The notes below the pieces were generated by a model. That model searched no databases and was not told the origin of the DNA. It saw nothing but the letters and a program-made list of their open reading frames with translations. Shown piece after piece: positions 26,837 through 36,044 of a stretch of 64,000 nucleotides of DNA. Within the stretch, counting starts at the first letter, position 1. Every line of letters starts with the position of its first letter. Source of the DNA: Thauera sp. JM12B12 (GTDB lineage: Bacteria; Pseudomonadota; Gammaproteobacteria; Burkholderiales; Rhodocyclaceae); assembly GCF_039614725.1 (NCBI RefSeq), contig NZ_CP154859.1:3844001-3908000 (forward strand), written 5' to 3'. Position numbers and translations under genes: made by a program.

Positions 26837-26902
26837 GCCCCGCGCCCGCGACGCACGGCGCAGGGCGCCCATGCCGGCGCGGTGCAGGCGGCGCGCGGCC
26901 GC

Positions 26903-27616
26903 TCAGACGCCGAGATAGCGCTGCCAGAGCTCGCGGCGGGCGTCGAGCTCGGCCGCGCTGCCCTGCCAGGCGATGCGCCCGCGCTCGAGGATCAGGTTGC
27001 GGTCCGCGAGCGGCAGCAGCTTCTCGACGTACTTGTCGACCACCAGCGTGGTCTGCCCCTGGGCCTTGAGCAAGGCCAGGCAGCGCCAGATCTCCTCGCG
27101 GATCACCGGCGCCAGGCCTTCGGTCGCCTCGTCCAGGATGAGCAGGCGCGGGTTGGTCGACAGCGCGCGCGCAATCGCCAGCATCTGCTGCTCGCCACCC
27201 GAGAGCTGGTTGCCCATGTGCCCGGCACGCTCGGCCAGGCGCGGGAAGAGCGCATACAGGCCGTCCAGGGTCCACGGCTGCGCCACCCCATTGCGGCGAT
27301 CGGCGAAGGCGACGAGGTGCTCGCGCACGGTCAGGTTTGGAAAGCACTGGCGGCCCTCGGGGACGATGGCCACCCCGAGGCGGGCGATGTGATCGGCGCG
27401 CGCGCCATGGATGGGCTGGCCGTCGAACAGGATCTCCCCGCGCTCCGGACGCAGGCCACCGACGAGGGCCTTGATCGTGGTGCTCTTGCCCATGCCGTTG
27501 CGCCCGAGCAGGGCCACGACCTCGCCGGGCTGGATGTCGAAGTCCAGCCCGAACAGGACCTGGCTGGCGCCATAACCGGCCTCGAGGCCGCGGCAGCGCA
27601 ACAGCGGCGCGCTCAT
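26903..27616 (-). CDS. livF: Branched-chain amino acid type ABC transporter ATPase
   Basis: A 237-residue ATPase: Walker A LLGRNGMGKST, signature LSGGEQQMLAIARAL, Walker B LLILDEATEGLAP. The LDEATEGLAP form is typical of LivF. It is the last gene of a minus-strand operon (binding protein, livH, livM, livG, livF). The ATG at 27616 gives the family N-terminus; the open frame to 27718 is REP-element DNA. The REP pair at 27646-27723 lies between livG and livF. Confidence 0.92.
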   Translation of the reverse strand: MSAPLLRCRGLEAGYGASQVLFGLDFDIQPGEVVALLGRNGMGKSTTIKALVGGLRPERGEILFDGQPIHGARADHIARLGVAIVPEGRQCFPNLTVREHLVAFADRRNGVAQPWTLDGLYALFPRLAERAGHMGNQLSGGEQQMLAIARALSTNPRLLILDEATEGLAPVIREEIWRCLALLKAQGQTTLVVDKYVEKLLPLADRNLILERGRIAWQGSAAELDARRELWQRYLGV

Positions 27617-27645
27617 CGCCCGCCTCCGCAGATAGGCACGCACCG

Positions 27646-27723
27646 CCCCCGTGGGCGCGGGCTGGCCCGCGAAAGCCGCGCATCCGGCTGCGACATGCGC
27701 GGGCAAGCCCGCGCCCACGGGGG
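27646..27723. repeat. REP-family palindromic pair (divergent form)
   Basis: A longer variant of the REP: arms begin CCCCCGTGGGCGCGGGCT and end with the reverse complement at 27723. It fills most of the livG-livF gap. Copy 2 of nine. Confidence 0.75.
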
Positions 27724-27728
27724 AAGCG

Positions 27729-28484
27729 TCATCTGCATGACGGTGCCTCCGTGCCCAGATACACCGACTGCACCTCGGGATGCCCCTTTACATGCGCGGC
27801 GTCCCCCGAGGTCAGCACCTTCCCATACACCAGCACCGAGATGCGGTCCGCGAGCTGGAAGACCGCGTCCATGTCGTGCTCGATCAGCAGGATCGCGGTC
27901 TCGCTGCGCAGGCTGCGGATCAGCGCCACCATCTGCTGCGAGTCCTCCGGCCCCATGCCGGCCATCGGCTCGTCGAGCAACAGCAGCTTCGGTGCCGAGG
28001 CCAGCGCCAGCGCCACGTCGAGCCGCTTCTGCACGCCGTGCGGCAGCGTGCCGGCGTTGCGCTCGAGCACCTCGGCCAGGCCCACGCGCTGCGCCAGCGC
28101 CTCGGCGCGTCGCTGCAGGGCGTGCTCGGCATCGCGCCGCGCCAGGCTGCGAAAGCTCGACCCGGCGTGCGCCTGCACCGCCAGCAGCAGGTTGTCGCGC
28201 ACGCTGTCGTTGCGGAACACGCTGGTGATCTGGAAGCAGCGCGCGAGACCGTGCCGGCTGCGCTGGTGCGGCGCCAGCCGGGTCAGCTCGGTGCCGTCGA
28301 GCACGATGCGCCCGGCATCGGCCGGCAGCAGGCCGGAGATGAGATTGACCAGCGTCGACTTGCCCGCGCCGTTGGGGCCGATCAGCGCGTGGACCTCGCC
28401 GGCCTCGACGGCGAGGTCCACATGGTCGGTGGCGAGCAGGCCGCCGAAGCGCTTGACCAGGCCCTCGGCCCTGAACAGGCTCAT
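27729..28484 (-). CDS. livG: Branched-chain amino acid type ABC transporter ATPase
   Basis: A 251-residue ATPase with Walker A GPNGAGKST, Walker B LLLLDEPMAGMGPED and the H-loop IEHDMDAVF. The signature (LPHGVQKRLDVALAL) is the LivG-type LSxGxQ variant, altered here. The ATG at 28484 overlaps the livM stop by 4 bp; open sequence to 28628 is antisense to livM. The substrate of this transporter class ranges from amino acids to urea and aromatic acids. Confidence 0.92.
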   Translation of the reverse strand: MSLFRAEGLVKRFGGLLATDHVDLAVEAGEVHALIGPNGAGKSTLVNLISGLLPADAGRIVLDGTELTRLAPHQRSRHGLARCFQITSVFRNDSVRDNLLLAVQAHAGSSFRSLARRDAEHALQRRAEALAQRVGLAEVLERNAGTLPHGVQKRLDVALALASAPKLLLLDEPMAGMGPEDSQQMVALIRSLRSETAILLIEHDMDAVFQLADRISVLVYGKVLTSGDAAHVKGHPEVQSVYLGTEAPSCR

Positions 28485-29539
28485 CGCGCCGCCTCCCCGG
28501 CGCCGCGGCGCTCGAACAGCGCGGCGACGCCATGAGGCGCATGGAACACGACGAGCAGCAACAGGAGCCCGAGCGGCCAGTGCCAGTAGTCGGTGTGCAG
28601 CTTCAGCACCTCCTCCAGCGTCAGCCACAGCGCCACCCCGAGCGGCGCGCCCCAGCGCCGGCCGGCGCCACCGAGCATCACCATCACCAGCAGCAGCGCC
28701 GACTGCGTCCAGTGCATCAGCGACGGGCTGACGAAGGCGTTGTGGCTGGCGAGCAGACCGCCCGCCAGGCCCGCCACCGCGCCGGCGGCGACGAAGCCGG
28801 CGAGCTTGAGCCGATACACCGGGTAGCCGAGCGCCACCATGCGCGTCTCGTTGTCGCGGATGCCGCGCAGCGCGTGGCCGTAGCGCGAATGCGCGACCCG
28901 GCTGAAGAGCGCGAAGATCAGCGCCGCGATCGCCAGCACCACCCAGTAGAAGACCTGCGCATGCGCGCCGTCGAGCCAGGCGCCCATCTCGAGCGGCGTG
29001 TAGATCCCGTAGCCGTCGTCACCGCCCCAGGTACGCAGCGACACCGCGAGGTAGTACAGCATCTGCGCGAAGGCGAGCGTGATCATGATGAAGTACACCC
29101 CGCGCGTGCGCAGCGACACCGCACCGATCGCCGCCGCGGCGAGTCCCGCGACCGCCGCCGCGCTCCCCCAGGCCAGCCAGGCCGACGAGACCCCGGCCTC
29201 GACCAGCGCCACCACGGTGTACGCGCCGACGCCGATGAAGCCCGCATGGCCGAGCGCCGCCATGCCGCCGTAGCCGAGGATGAAGTTGAGGCTGGTGGCG
29301 GCGATCGCCACGATCAGCACCCGGCGCACGAAGCCGACGTAGTACTCCAGCCCGAAGGCGGGCGCGACCAGCGGGAAGGCCGCGAGCAGCGCCAGCACCA
29401 GCCAGGGCAGGCGGCGCGCGAGGCCGGGGAAATGCGCAGGGCGGTCGAAAGCCATCGTCAGCAGCGCTCCCACGGCCGAAGCCCACGCCACGAGACGACC
29501 AGCCAAGACGCGAGCGTGCTGCACGATCACGGCCCTCAT
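28481..29539 (-). CDS. livM: Branched-chain amino acid type ABC transporter permease
   Basis: A 352-residue permease with about ten helices. NFILGYGGMAALGHAGFIGVGAYT and the cytoplasmic EAA-like loop GHALRGIRDNETRMVALGYPVYRLKLAGFV are LivM hallmarks. It has a longer N-terminal segment before the first helix than many LivM proteins; an internal ATG at MAFDRPAHF is an alternative start. It overlaps both neighbours by 4 bp, showing tight translational coupling with livH and livG. Confidence 0.93.
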   Translation of the reverse strand: MRAVIVQHARVLAGRLVAWASAVGALLTMAFDRPAHFPGLARRLPWLVLALLAAFPLVAPAFGLEYYVGFVRRVLIVAIAATSLNFILGYGGMAALGHAGFIGVGAYTVVALVEAGVSSAWLAWGSAAAVAGLAAAAIGAVSLRTRGVYFIMITLAFAQMLYYLAVSLRTWGGDDGYGIYTPLEMGAWLDGAHAQVFYWVVLAIAALIFALFSRVAHSRYGHALRGIRDNETRMVALGYPVYRLKLAGFVAAGAVAGLAGGLLASHNAFVSPSLMHWTQSALLLVMVMLGGAGRRWGAPLGVALWLTLEEVLKLHTDYWHWPLGLLLLLVVFHAPHGVAALFERRGAGEAAR

Positions 29540-30456
29540 CCGCGCGCCGGGAACAGCCCCGCCGGCTTGAGCGTGAGCACCGCCGCCATCAGCACGTACA
29601 TCGCGATGCCGGCCAGCGCCGGGCCGAGGTCGGCCGCCACCGAAGGCGGCAGCACCGCGCGCAGCGCCGGCGGCAGGAAGGCGCGGCCGGCGGTATCCAC
29701 CAGGCCGACCAGCAGCGCGGCGACGAACGCGCCGCGCACCGAGCCGATGCCGCCGATCACGATCACCACCAGCGCGGGGATCAGGATTGCCTCGCCCATG
29801 CCGATCTGCACCGACGTGATCGGCGCCATCAGCGCCCCGGCGAGCGCGGCGAGCGCCGCGCCGAGCGCGAACACGAAGGCGAACACCCCGCCCACGCGCA
29901 CGCCCATGTACTCGGCCATCTGCCGGTTGGAGGCGCCGGCGCGCACCAGCATGCCGACGCGGGTGTTGTTGACCAGCAGGTAGAGCCCGAGCGCCACCGC
30001 CAGCCCGGCACCGATCAGCAGCAGGCGGTAGGCCGGATAGGGCAGGCCCTCGACCAGCTGCACCGGTCCGGCCAGCGCCGTAGGCGTCGAGGCCATGATC
30101 GGCGCCACGCCCCAGATCGCCTTCACCGCGTCGTCGGCGATCAGGATGATGCCGAAGGTGGCGAGCACCTGAACGAGGTGGTCACGCCGGTACAGGCGGC
30201 GGATGACGACGAATTCGAGCACGGCAGCGACCGCCACCGTCACCCCGACCGCAGCGGCAACGGCGAGCGCGAACGCACCGCTCGCCTCATGCACGCGCGC
30301 CGCCACGTAGGCGCCGGCCATGTAGAGCGAGCCGTGGGCGAGGTTCATGGTGTCCATGATGCCGAACACCAGCGTCAAGCCGGCGGCGATCAGGAACAGC
30401 ATGAGCCCGTAGCCCAGGCCGTTGAGCAGCTGCTCGAAGACGAAGATGGCATCCAT
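29536..30456 (-). CDS. livH: Branched-chain amino acid type ABC transporter permease
   Basis: A 306-residue permease starting MDAIFVFEQLLNGLGYGLMLFLIAAGLTLVFGIMDTMNLAHGSLYM, the LivH N-terminus; the long helix array includes RAGASNRQMAEYMGVRV and VIVIGGIGSVRGAFV. The ATG at 30456 was chosen over 30504 because upstream residues (HPHHHPIS) are not family-like. It is separated from the binding-protein gene by 179 bp containing a REP pair. Confidence 0.92.
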   Translation of the reverse strand: MDAIFVFEQLLNGLGYGLMLFLIAAGLTLVFGIMDTMNLAHGSLYMAGAYVAARVHEASGAFALAVAAAVGVTVAVAAVLEFVVIRRLYRRDHLVQVLATFGIILIADDAVKAIWGVAPIMASTPTALAGPVQLVEGLPYPAYRLLLIGAGLAVALGLYLLVNNTRVGMLVRAGASNRQMAEYMGVRVGGVFAFVFALGAALAALAGALMAPITSVQIGMGEAILIPALVVIVIGGIGSVRGAFVAALLVGLVDTAGRAFLPPALRAVLPPSVAADLGPALAGIAMYVLMAAVLTLKPAGLFPARG

Positions 30457-30541
30457 CGGGGAGATCGGGTGATGGTGTGGTTGCGGCGTGCTGCGCGCGA
30501 ACACGAGATCGCAGCAGACTCCGAAGAGTCGCGAGCGCGTT

Positions 30542-30608
30542 GTGGGAGCGGGCTTGCCCGCGAATGCGCCCCCGGGTCAGAGCCATTCGCGGGCATGCCC
30601 GCTCCCAC
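30542..30608. repeat. REP-family palindromic pair
   Basis: GTGGGAGCGGGCTTGCCCGC at the left and the complementary arm ending at 30608. It lies between the binding-protein gene and livH, a usual place for mRNA-stabilising REP hairpins in solute-binding-protein operons. Copy 3 of nine. Confidence 0.85.
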
Positions 30609-30635
30609 GGGCGTCCGCCCGTACCGAGTTGAGCC

Positions 30636-31796
30636 TTACATCTTGCACTGGCCGACGTAGGCGTCCTGGTGCTGCTCCAGCGTCACACCCACGAGCTTGT
30701 TGGTGATGCGGCCCTCGGCGTCCTTGCCCACTTCGCGCAGGTAGTAGTTCTGCACCGGGAAGTTGTTGGCGCCGTACTTGAACTCGCCACGCACCGACTT
30801 GAAGCTCGGATTCTTCAGCGCCTTCAGCACGGCCTCACGGTCTTCCACCTTTCCGCCGACGTCGCGCACCGCAGCGTCCATCGCCATCAGCGTGTCGTAC
30901 GCCATCGCCGCATATACGGACGGGTAGCGGCCGTCGTACTTCTGGCGGAAGGCTGCGACGAACTCGGCGTTGGCGGGGTTCTGCAGGTCGTGCGTCCAGT
31001 GCGCGGTGTTGAGCACGCCGAGCATCGGCTCGCCCACCGCCTGGATCACGTCCTCGTCGGCCGAGAAGCCGGGTGCGATCAGCGGCACGTCCTTGAGGCC
31101 GCCGCCGACGAACTGCTTGACGAAGTTGATGCCCATCGCGCCGGGCAGGAAGAAGAACACCGCGTCCGGCTTGGCGGCGCGGATCTGCGCGATCTCGGCG
31201 GCGTAGTCGATCTGGCCGAGCTTGGTGTAGATCTCGTCCTTCACCGCACCCTTGTACAGGCGCTTGAAGCCGTTGAGGTGGTCCTTGCCCGCCGGGTAGT
31301 TGGGGGCGATCAGCACGACGTTCTGGTAGCCCTTCTCGTTGGCGACCTTGCCGGCGGCCTCGTCGTAGGTGTCGTTCTGGTACTGGGCGAAGAAGTACGG
31401 GTTGCACTTGTCGCCGGCATAGGCGCTCGGGCCGGGGTTGGCCGACAGGTAGGGGACCTTGGCGGCGAACAGCGCCGGGCCGACCGCGAGCGCGGCGTTG
31501 GAGCCGATCGGGCCGGTGAAGAAGTCGATCCTGTCGCGCTGCAGGTAACGGGCGACGAGCTGGTTGGCCTGCTCCGGGTTGCCGCCGAAGTCGCTGCGCA
31601 GGAACTCCGCCGGCTGACCTCCGAGTTGGCCGCCAAGCTTCTCGATCGCCAGCTCGAAACCGTCGCGCGCCTCGGCGCCGAGCGCCGCGAAGGGTCCGGA
31701 GATGTCGAGCGCGATGCCGACCTTGATGTCGGCAGCGTGGACGGCGGCGGCGCCGAAAAGCGCCAGGGCGACGGCGAACTTCTTCATCGACTGCAT
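30636..31796 (-). CDS. ABC transporter substrate-binding protein (peripla_BP_6 type)
   Basis: A 386-residue exported protein: signal peptide MQSMKKFAVALALFGAAAVHA, then a LivJ-like two-lobe fold (IKVGIALDISGPFAALGAEARDGFELAIEKLGGQLGG, VPYLSANPGPSAYAGDKCNPYFF). The ATG at 31796 has GAGGAG 8 nt upstream; an open frame to 31928 has no site. The signal peptide and first position make it the operon's promoter-proximal gene. The ligand cannot be told from sequence; related proteins bind amino acids or aromatic carboxylates. Confidence 0.91.
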   Translation of the reverse strand: MQSMKKFAVALALFGAAAVHAADIKVGIALDISGPFAALGAEARDGFELAIEKLGGQLGGQPAEFLRSDFGGNPEQANQLVARYLQRDRIDFFTGPIGSNAALAVGPALFAAKVPYLSANPGPSAYAGDKCNPYFFAQYQNDTYDEAAGKVANEKGYQNVVLIAPNYPAGKDHLNGFKRLYKGAVKDEIYTKLGQIDYAAEIAQIRAAKPDAVFFFLPGAMGINFVKQFVGGGLKDVPLIAPGFSADEDVIQAVGEPMLGVLNTAHWTHDLQNPANAEFVAAFRQKYDGRYPSVYAAMAYDTLMAMDAAVRDVGGKVEDREAVLKALKNPSFKSVRGEFKYGANNFPVQNYYLREVGKDAEGRITNKLVGVTLEQHQDAYVGQCKM

Positions 31797-31965
31797 TCGG
31801 GGTCTCCTCGTTGTGGTGATGGTTTGCCGCGAACGCCGCGGCCGTGCGACCAGTCGCTCATGCCCCGGCCCGCACAACCGTCGGATTCTAGCGTGAGTGG
31901 CGCCCCGCGACCGCACCGCGCGCCACAATCCCTGAAGGATCGAACGCTCGTGGGAGCAGGTGTCT

Positions 31966-31988
31966 GTGGAAGCGGGCTTGCCCGCGAA
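31966..31988. repeat. Half REP element
   Basis: GTGGAAGCGGGCTTGCCCGC plus CGA matches one REP arm; where the second arm is expected, the other palindrome family begins at 31990. Partial copy 4 of nine. Confidence 0.7.
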
Positions 31989-31989
31989 C

Positions 31990-32016
31990 GATCAATGGGG
32001 TCAGACCCCATTGATC
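31990..32016. repeat. GATCAATGGGGTC palindrome
   Basis: A perfect 27-bp palindrome (13-bp arms, one central base), identical in design to the copies in polA. It lies 122 bp upstream of ruvA. Confidence 0.85.
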
Positions 32017-32137
32017 CCGGACCGGGGTCGCTGTCGAGACTGTATGAAATTCCACCTTCTTCACAGCGGCGGGCGCCAGCCCTGCTAGACTTGCGGCTTG
32101 TGCCAGCGCTGGCATCCTTGAAGCAGCACCACGCCCC

Positions 32138-32737
32138 ATGATCGGACGCATCACCGGCACCCTGCTGGAAAAGAACCCGCCGCAGATCCTCGTTGACGTG
32201 CACGGCGTCGGCTACGAGATCGACGTGCCGATGAGCACCTTCTACAACCTGCCCGCCACCGGCGGCGCGGTGAGCCTGCACACGCACCACGTGGTGCGCG
32301 AGGACGGCCACTTCCTGTTCGGCTTCGCCACCGACGAGGAGCGCGCCGCCTTCCGCCAGCTGCTCAAGGTCTCGGGCGTGGGCGCGCGCATGGCGCTGGC
32401 CGTGCTGTCGGGCTTGTCGGTCAATGACCTCGCCCAGGCGGTGGCGCTGCAGGAGGCGGGCCGGCTGGTCAAGATCCCCGGGATCGGCAAGAAGACCGCC
32501 GAGCGCCTGCTGCTGGAGCTGCGCGACAAGCTGGGCAAGGCCCTGCCCAGCATGGCCGGTGCCCGCCTGGCCGCGGCGCCGGGCGTGGCGCCCGATACGA
32601 AGAGCGACATCCTCAACGCCCTGCTTGCGCTCGGCTACAACGAGCGCGAGGCGCTGTCCGCCATGAAGGGGCTGGCGGAAGATGTCGGCGTGTCGGACGG
32701 CATCCGCCAGGCGCTCAAGGCGCTGTCGAAGTCATGA
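32138..32737 (+). CDS. ruvA: Holliday junction branch migration protein RuvA
   Basis: A 199-residue RuvA: N-terminal OB domain ([31 protein letters not shown]), tandem helix-hairpin-helix motifs ([42 protein letters not shown]) and the flexible C-terminal domain III that contacts RuvB ([18 protein letters not shown]). It targets RuvB to four-way junctions. ruvB starts 148 bp downstream; ruvC is 28 kb away at 60895. Confidence 0.97.
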   Translation: MIGRITGTLLEKNPPQILVDVHGVGYEIDVPMSTFYNLPATGGAVSLHTHHVVREDGHFLFGFATDEERAAFRQLLKVSGVGARMALAVLSGLSVNDLAQAVALQEAGRLVKIPGIGKKTAERLLLELRDKLGKALPSMAGARLAAAPGVAPDTKSDILNALLALGYNEREALSAMKGLAEDVGVSDGIRQALKALSKS

Positions 32738-32885
32738 TCGACGCAGTCCGTGCCGGCGCCTTCGACGTGCCAGGCAGCGACCACGAGCGCAGTACGCGTG
32801 CGCAGCCATGGCGCGCCAACGAAGCATCCCCGGCCAGCACCACGCCTGCGCCACGCGGGCCGGCGATCCGGCAGAGGACACTCCG

Positions 32886-33941
32886 ATGATCGAAACCGAC
32901 AAGCTCAAGGCCGCCGCGCCCGCCGAGCGCCTGATCTCCGCCGCCCCCGCCGACCGCCAGGAAGACGCGATCGAGCGCGCGCTGCGGCCCAAGCGTCTGG
33001 CCGAATACGTCGGCCAGGCCAAGATCCGCGAGCAGCTCGAGATCTTCATCCAGGCCGCGCGCAGGCGCAGCGAGGCGCTCGACCACGTGCTGCTGTTCGG
33101 CCCGCCCGGACTGGGCAAGACCACACTCGCCCACATCGTCGCCGCCGAGATGGGCGTCAACCTGCGCCAGACCTCCGGCCCGGTGCTGGAGCGCGCCGGC
33201 GACCTCGCCGCGCTGCTCACCAACCTCGAGCCGCACGACGTGCTCTTCATCGACGAGATCCACCGCCTGTCGCCGGTGGTCGAGGAGATCCTCTACCCGG
33301 CGCTGGAAGACTTCCAGATCGACATCATGATCGGCGAAGGACCGGCGGCGCGCTCGGTGAAGCTCGATCTGCCCCCCTTCACCCTGGTCGGCGCCACCAC
33401 CCGCGCCGGCATGCTGACCAACCCGCTGCGCGACCGCTTCGGGATCGTGTCGCGGCTGGAGTTCTACACGCCTGAGGAGCTCGGCTTCATCGTCAGCCGC
33501 TCGGCGCGCCTGCTCAACGTCGAGATCGACGACGCCGGCGCACTCGAGATCGCGCGCCGCGCCCGTGGCACGCCGCGCATCGCCAACCGGCTGCTGCGCC
33601 GGGTGCGCGACTACGCAGAGGTGAAGGCCGGTGGCCACATCACCGCCGTGGTGGCGGACGCGGCGCTGAAGATGCTGGACGTGGATACGCTCGGCCTCGA
33701 CCTGATGGACCGCAAGCTGCTGTCGGCGATGCTGGAGAAGTTCGGCGGCGGCCCGGTGGGGCTGGACAACATCGCCGCGGCGATCGGCGAATCCACCGAC
33801 ACCATCGAGGACGTCATCGAGCCCTACCTGATCCAGCAGGGCTACCTGCAGCGCACCCCGCGCGGGCGCATGGCCACGCACGCGATCTGGCAGCACTTCG
33901 GGTTGATGCCGCCGCGCACCGGCGGCGACCTCTTCGAGTAA
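32886..33941 (+). CDS. ruvB: Holliday junction helicase RuvB
   Basis: A 351-residue AAA+ ATPase: Walker [10 protein letters not shown], Walker B FIDEIHRL, sensor 1 GATTRAG, arginine-finger region LRDRFGIV, and a C-terminal winged helix ([13 protein letters not shown]). It drives branch migration with RuvA. The ATG at 32886 matches the family; earlier in-frame codons (from 32682) overlap ruvA and were rejected. Confidence 0.97.
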   Translation: MIETDKLKAAAPAERLISAAPADRQEDAIERALRPKRLAEYVGQAKIREQLEIFIQAARRRSEALDHVLLFGPPGLGKTTLAHIVAAEMGVNLRQTSGPVLERAGDLAALLTNLEPHDVLFIDEIHRLSPVVEEILYPALEDFQIDIMIGEGPAARSVKLDLPPFTLVGATTRAGMLTNPLRDRFGIVSRLEFYTPEELGFIVSRSARLLNVEIDDAGALEIARRARGTPRIANRLLRRVRDYAEVKAGGHITAVVADAALKMLDVDTLGLDLMDRKLLSAMLEKFGGGPVGLDNIAAAIGESTDTIEDVIEPYLIQQGYLQRTPRGRMATHAIWQHFGLMPPRTGGDLFE

Positions 33942-33965
33942 GACCGCAGGCGCGCGGAGGCTGCG

Positions 33966-34316
33966 ATGCGTTCGATGCAGGTGGTGATGCTGACCCTGTG
34001 CCTGCTCGGCGGGCTCTACCTGCTCACCCAGGCGCCCGCCTTCTTCATGCCCGCGCGCGGCAACCCCGCGCTCGCCCATTACTTCAGCCCCGGCGCCTCG
34101 CGCCTGCTCGGCGGCGCGCTGCTCGCCATGGCGGCGGCCGGCGTGCTCTACATGCGCGCGATGTACTACCGCGCGCGCCGGCAATTGCCCGGACCGCGCG
34201 AGCAGCGCGGCTATTTCGCCCTGCTCGTGGTCGCCCTCGCCCTGTTCGCAGCCGCACTCGGCGTCGCCGAACCCGGCGCCAATCCGGAATACCGCCCACC
34301 CCTCGACGCACGCTGA
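33966..34316 (+). CDS. Small inner-membrane protein, unknown function
   Basis: A 116-residue protein with three likely membrane helices (residues about 4-22, 43-63, 78-96) and a short polar tail. It starts 24 bp after ruvB with GGAGG (33956-33960) upstream, supporting expression. I recognise no family. It may be cotranscribed with ruvAB, but nothing suggests a role in recombination. Confidence 0.6.
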   Translation: MRSMQVVMLTLCLLGGLYLLTQAPAFFMPARGNPALAHYFSPGASRLLGGALLAMAAAGVLYMRAMYYRARRQLPGPREQRGYFALLVVALALFAAALGVAEPGANPEYRPPLDAR

Positions 34317-34341
34317 ACACCGGCGCGTCGCGCACCCAGGC

Positions 34342-34890
34342 TCAGCCGTTGTTCTCGCCCAGCAGTCGGCGCACCTGATCCGCGGTCTCGAGCAGTTCGG
34401 TCAGCGTGCGCGAGCTCAGCATCGAGCCGAACTGCTCGAGCGCCTCTTCGGTGATGAACAGGTGACCGTTCTCCTCGCGATGAATCCATCCCAGCTCGAT
34501 CAGACGTACGATCTTGCGCCGCACGGTCTCGCGCGGCAGCCCGGTGGCGGCGGCAATCGAGTAGGCGTTGCACGGCTTGAGGCCGCAGCAACCGGTTTCG
34601 CTCGCCACGGGAGGTGGTACCGGCGGTTGCGGTGCCCGCGTCGAGGCGCGACGCGCCACGCCGTTCTGCAGCGCGCCGATGTTGTGGAGGGCGATCTCGC
34701 CGAGCAGGATGGGCAGCAGGATGTCGCGATCGAAATCCTCGAACCAGCGCCGCAGGCTTCGGATCTCGTGGCGGGCGAGGACGAGGGCGACCGACTTGAG
34801 GACACGGCGCGCCGAGGCCTGGGCATGCGGCGCCGCCTGCGGCGGCGTCTCGGGACTCCGCGGCTGAGTGGGGTTCACTGTGGGGGTCAT
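34342..34890 (-). CDS. Winged-helix DNA-binding protein with a Cys-rich motif, unrecognised family
   Basis: A 182-residue protein. Residues 1-75 contain a basic helical region (RRVLKSVALVLARHEIRSLRRWFEDF). A proline-rich linker and the tight cysteine cluster ETGCCGLKPCNAYS follow, then a winged helix (SIAAATGLPRETVRRKIVRLIELGWIHREENGHLFITEEAL) and a C-terminal helix (LTELLETADQVRRLL). The fold fits a MarR/DUF-type regulator; the cysteines could sense redox state or bind metal (inference). It is a single gene with an AT-rich upstream region (34920-34980) suited to its promoter. Its targets are unknown. Confidence 0.65.
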   Translation of the reverse strand: MTPTVNPTQPRSPETPPQAAPHAQASARRVLKSVALVLARHEIRSLRRWFEDFDRDILLPILLGEIALHNIGALQNGVARRASTRAPQPPVPPPVASETGCCGLKPCNAYSIAAATGLPRETVRRKIVRLIELGWIHREENGHLFITEEALEQFGSMLSSRTLTELLETADQVRRLLGENNG

Positions 34891-35103
34891 ACGGTTCCGG
34901 TCGCGCCGCGTCCGATTCAGACGAATTTGAGAACTGGCGGCGATAATCAGATATTTATTAGCTGCTAAGAGACCGGGAGCATAGCCGAGCCGCCCGCGAC
35001 TTGCCGTGAAAAATGCCCAACCTGGGGAACGTCACGCCGTGACCCTATTGCGGCCATATTTCACCACGCCGCTCGGTCCGTCCCGCTGGCGCGCGGACTG
35101 GCA

Positions 35104-36015
35104 CTAGCGCTTGCGCGCGCGCGGGTGGGCGACGTCGTACACCTTCGCGAGATGCTGGAAATCGAGGTGCGTGTAGACCTGGGTGCTGCGGATGCTGGCA
35201 TGGCCGAGGAGCTCCTGGACGGCACGCAGATCGCCGCTCGATTGCAGCAGATGACTGGCGAAACTGTGGCGCAGCATGTGCGGATGCACATGCACGCCGA
35301 GGCCGAGCAGGCGCGCCCGATGCCCCAGGCGGCTGGCGATTCCGGCTGCCGTCAGGCGGCCGCCGGTGCGCGTCACGAAGAGCGCAGGCTCGCCCGCACG
35401 CGCGATGCGGGCGCGCGCCGCCAGCCACTGCCGCAGCGCGGCGATCGCGCGGCTTCCCACCGGCACGCTGCGCGTGCGATTGCGCTTGCCGGCGACCGTG
35501 ACCATGCCCTCGTCGAGGTCCAGGCCGCCTTCGACATCGAGACTGGCGACCTCCGAGGCCCGCAGACCCGACGAGTAGAAAAGCTCGAATATCGCGATAT
35601 CACGCACTTCCAGCAGATCCTGCGCTTCCGGGTCGAGGAGCGCATTGGCCTGTTCCGGCGACAGCACGCGCGGCAAGGTGGCAGGCGATTTCGGCGGACG
35701 CACGCCGAGCGCCGGATTGGCGCGCAGCCCATGCTGCCTGATCAACCAGCGATAGAGCCCGCGCCAGGACGACAGGTGGCGCGCGATCGAGCGCCCCTGC
35801 AGGCCCTCGCCGTGCAGGCGGGCGACGAAGCGGCGGATGTCCTGCGGCTCGAGCGTCTCCACCGCCCGGCCCTCGGCGAGGCGAAGCAGCGCATGGAGCC
35901 CGGCACGATAGGCGATGAGCGTGAGCGGCGAGGCGCGACGCTGGGTGGCGAGCCACAGCAGCCAGGCCTCGAAGGCGTCCGGGAGCGGCGCGGACGGGTC
36001 GAGCGTCGCCGCCAT
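35104..36015 (-). CDS. xerC: Tyrosine recombinase XerC
   Basis: A 303-residue site-specific recombinase with an N-terminal SAM-like domain (residues about 12-98) and the full catalytic set: Arg152 (SGLRASEV), Lys177, His246 and Arg249 (HMLRHSFA), His272 (LGHAS) and Tyr281 (VYTHL). It resolves chromosome dimers at dif with XerD. The ATG at 36015 gives normal length; an open frame to 36372 is antisense to DUF484. The order dapF-DUF484-xerC is conserved in proteobacteria. Confidence 0.94.
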   Translation of the reverse strand: MAATLDPSAPLPDAFEAWLLWLATQRRASPLTLIAYRAGLHALLRLAEGRAVETLEPQDIRRFVARLHGEGLQGRSIARHLSSWRGLYRWLIRQHGLRANPALGVRPPKSPATLPRVLSPEQANALLDPEAQDLLEVRDIAIFELFYSSGLRASEVASLDVEGGLDLDEGMVTVAGKRNRTRSVPVGSRAIAALRQWLAARARIARAGEPALFVTRTGGRLTAAGIASRLGHRARLLGLGVHVHPHMLRHSFASHLLQSSGDLRAVQELLGHASIRSTQVYTHLDFQHLAKVYDVAHPRARKR

Positions 36016-36044
36016 CGCCGGATCGTGCCCGTGCCGGTACGCGC

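Larger units (their letters stand above)
31797..32137. other. 341-bp divergent intergenic region
   Basis: It separates the minus-strand transporter operon from ruvA. It must hold both promoters; TAGAAT on the minus strand (31886-31891) is a possible -10 for the transporter. The ruvA side contains a half REP (31966-31988) joined to a complete GATCAATGGGGTC palindrome (31990-32016). No open frame here looks coding. Confidence 0.6.

Noticed and set aside
27617..27718. Extended livF start
   Set aside because: Encodes translated REP sequence (GAGLPA...); the conserved start is at 27616.
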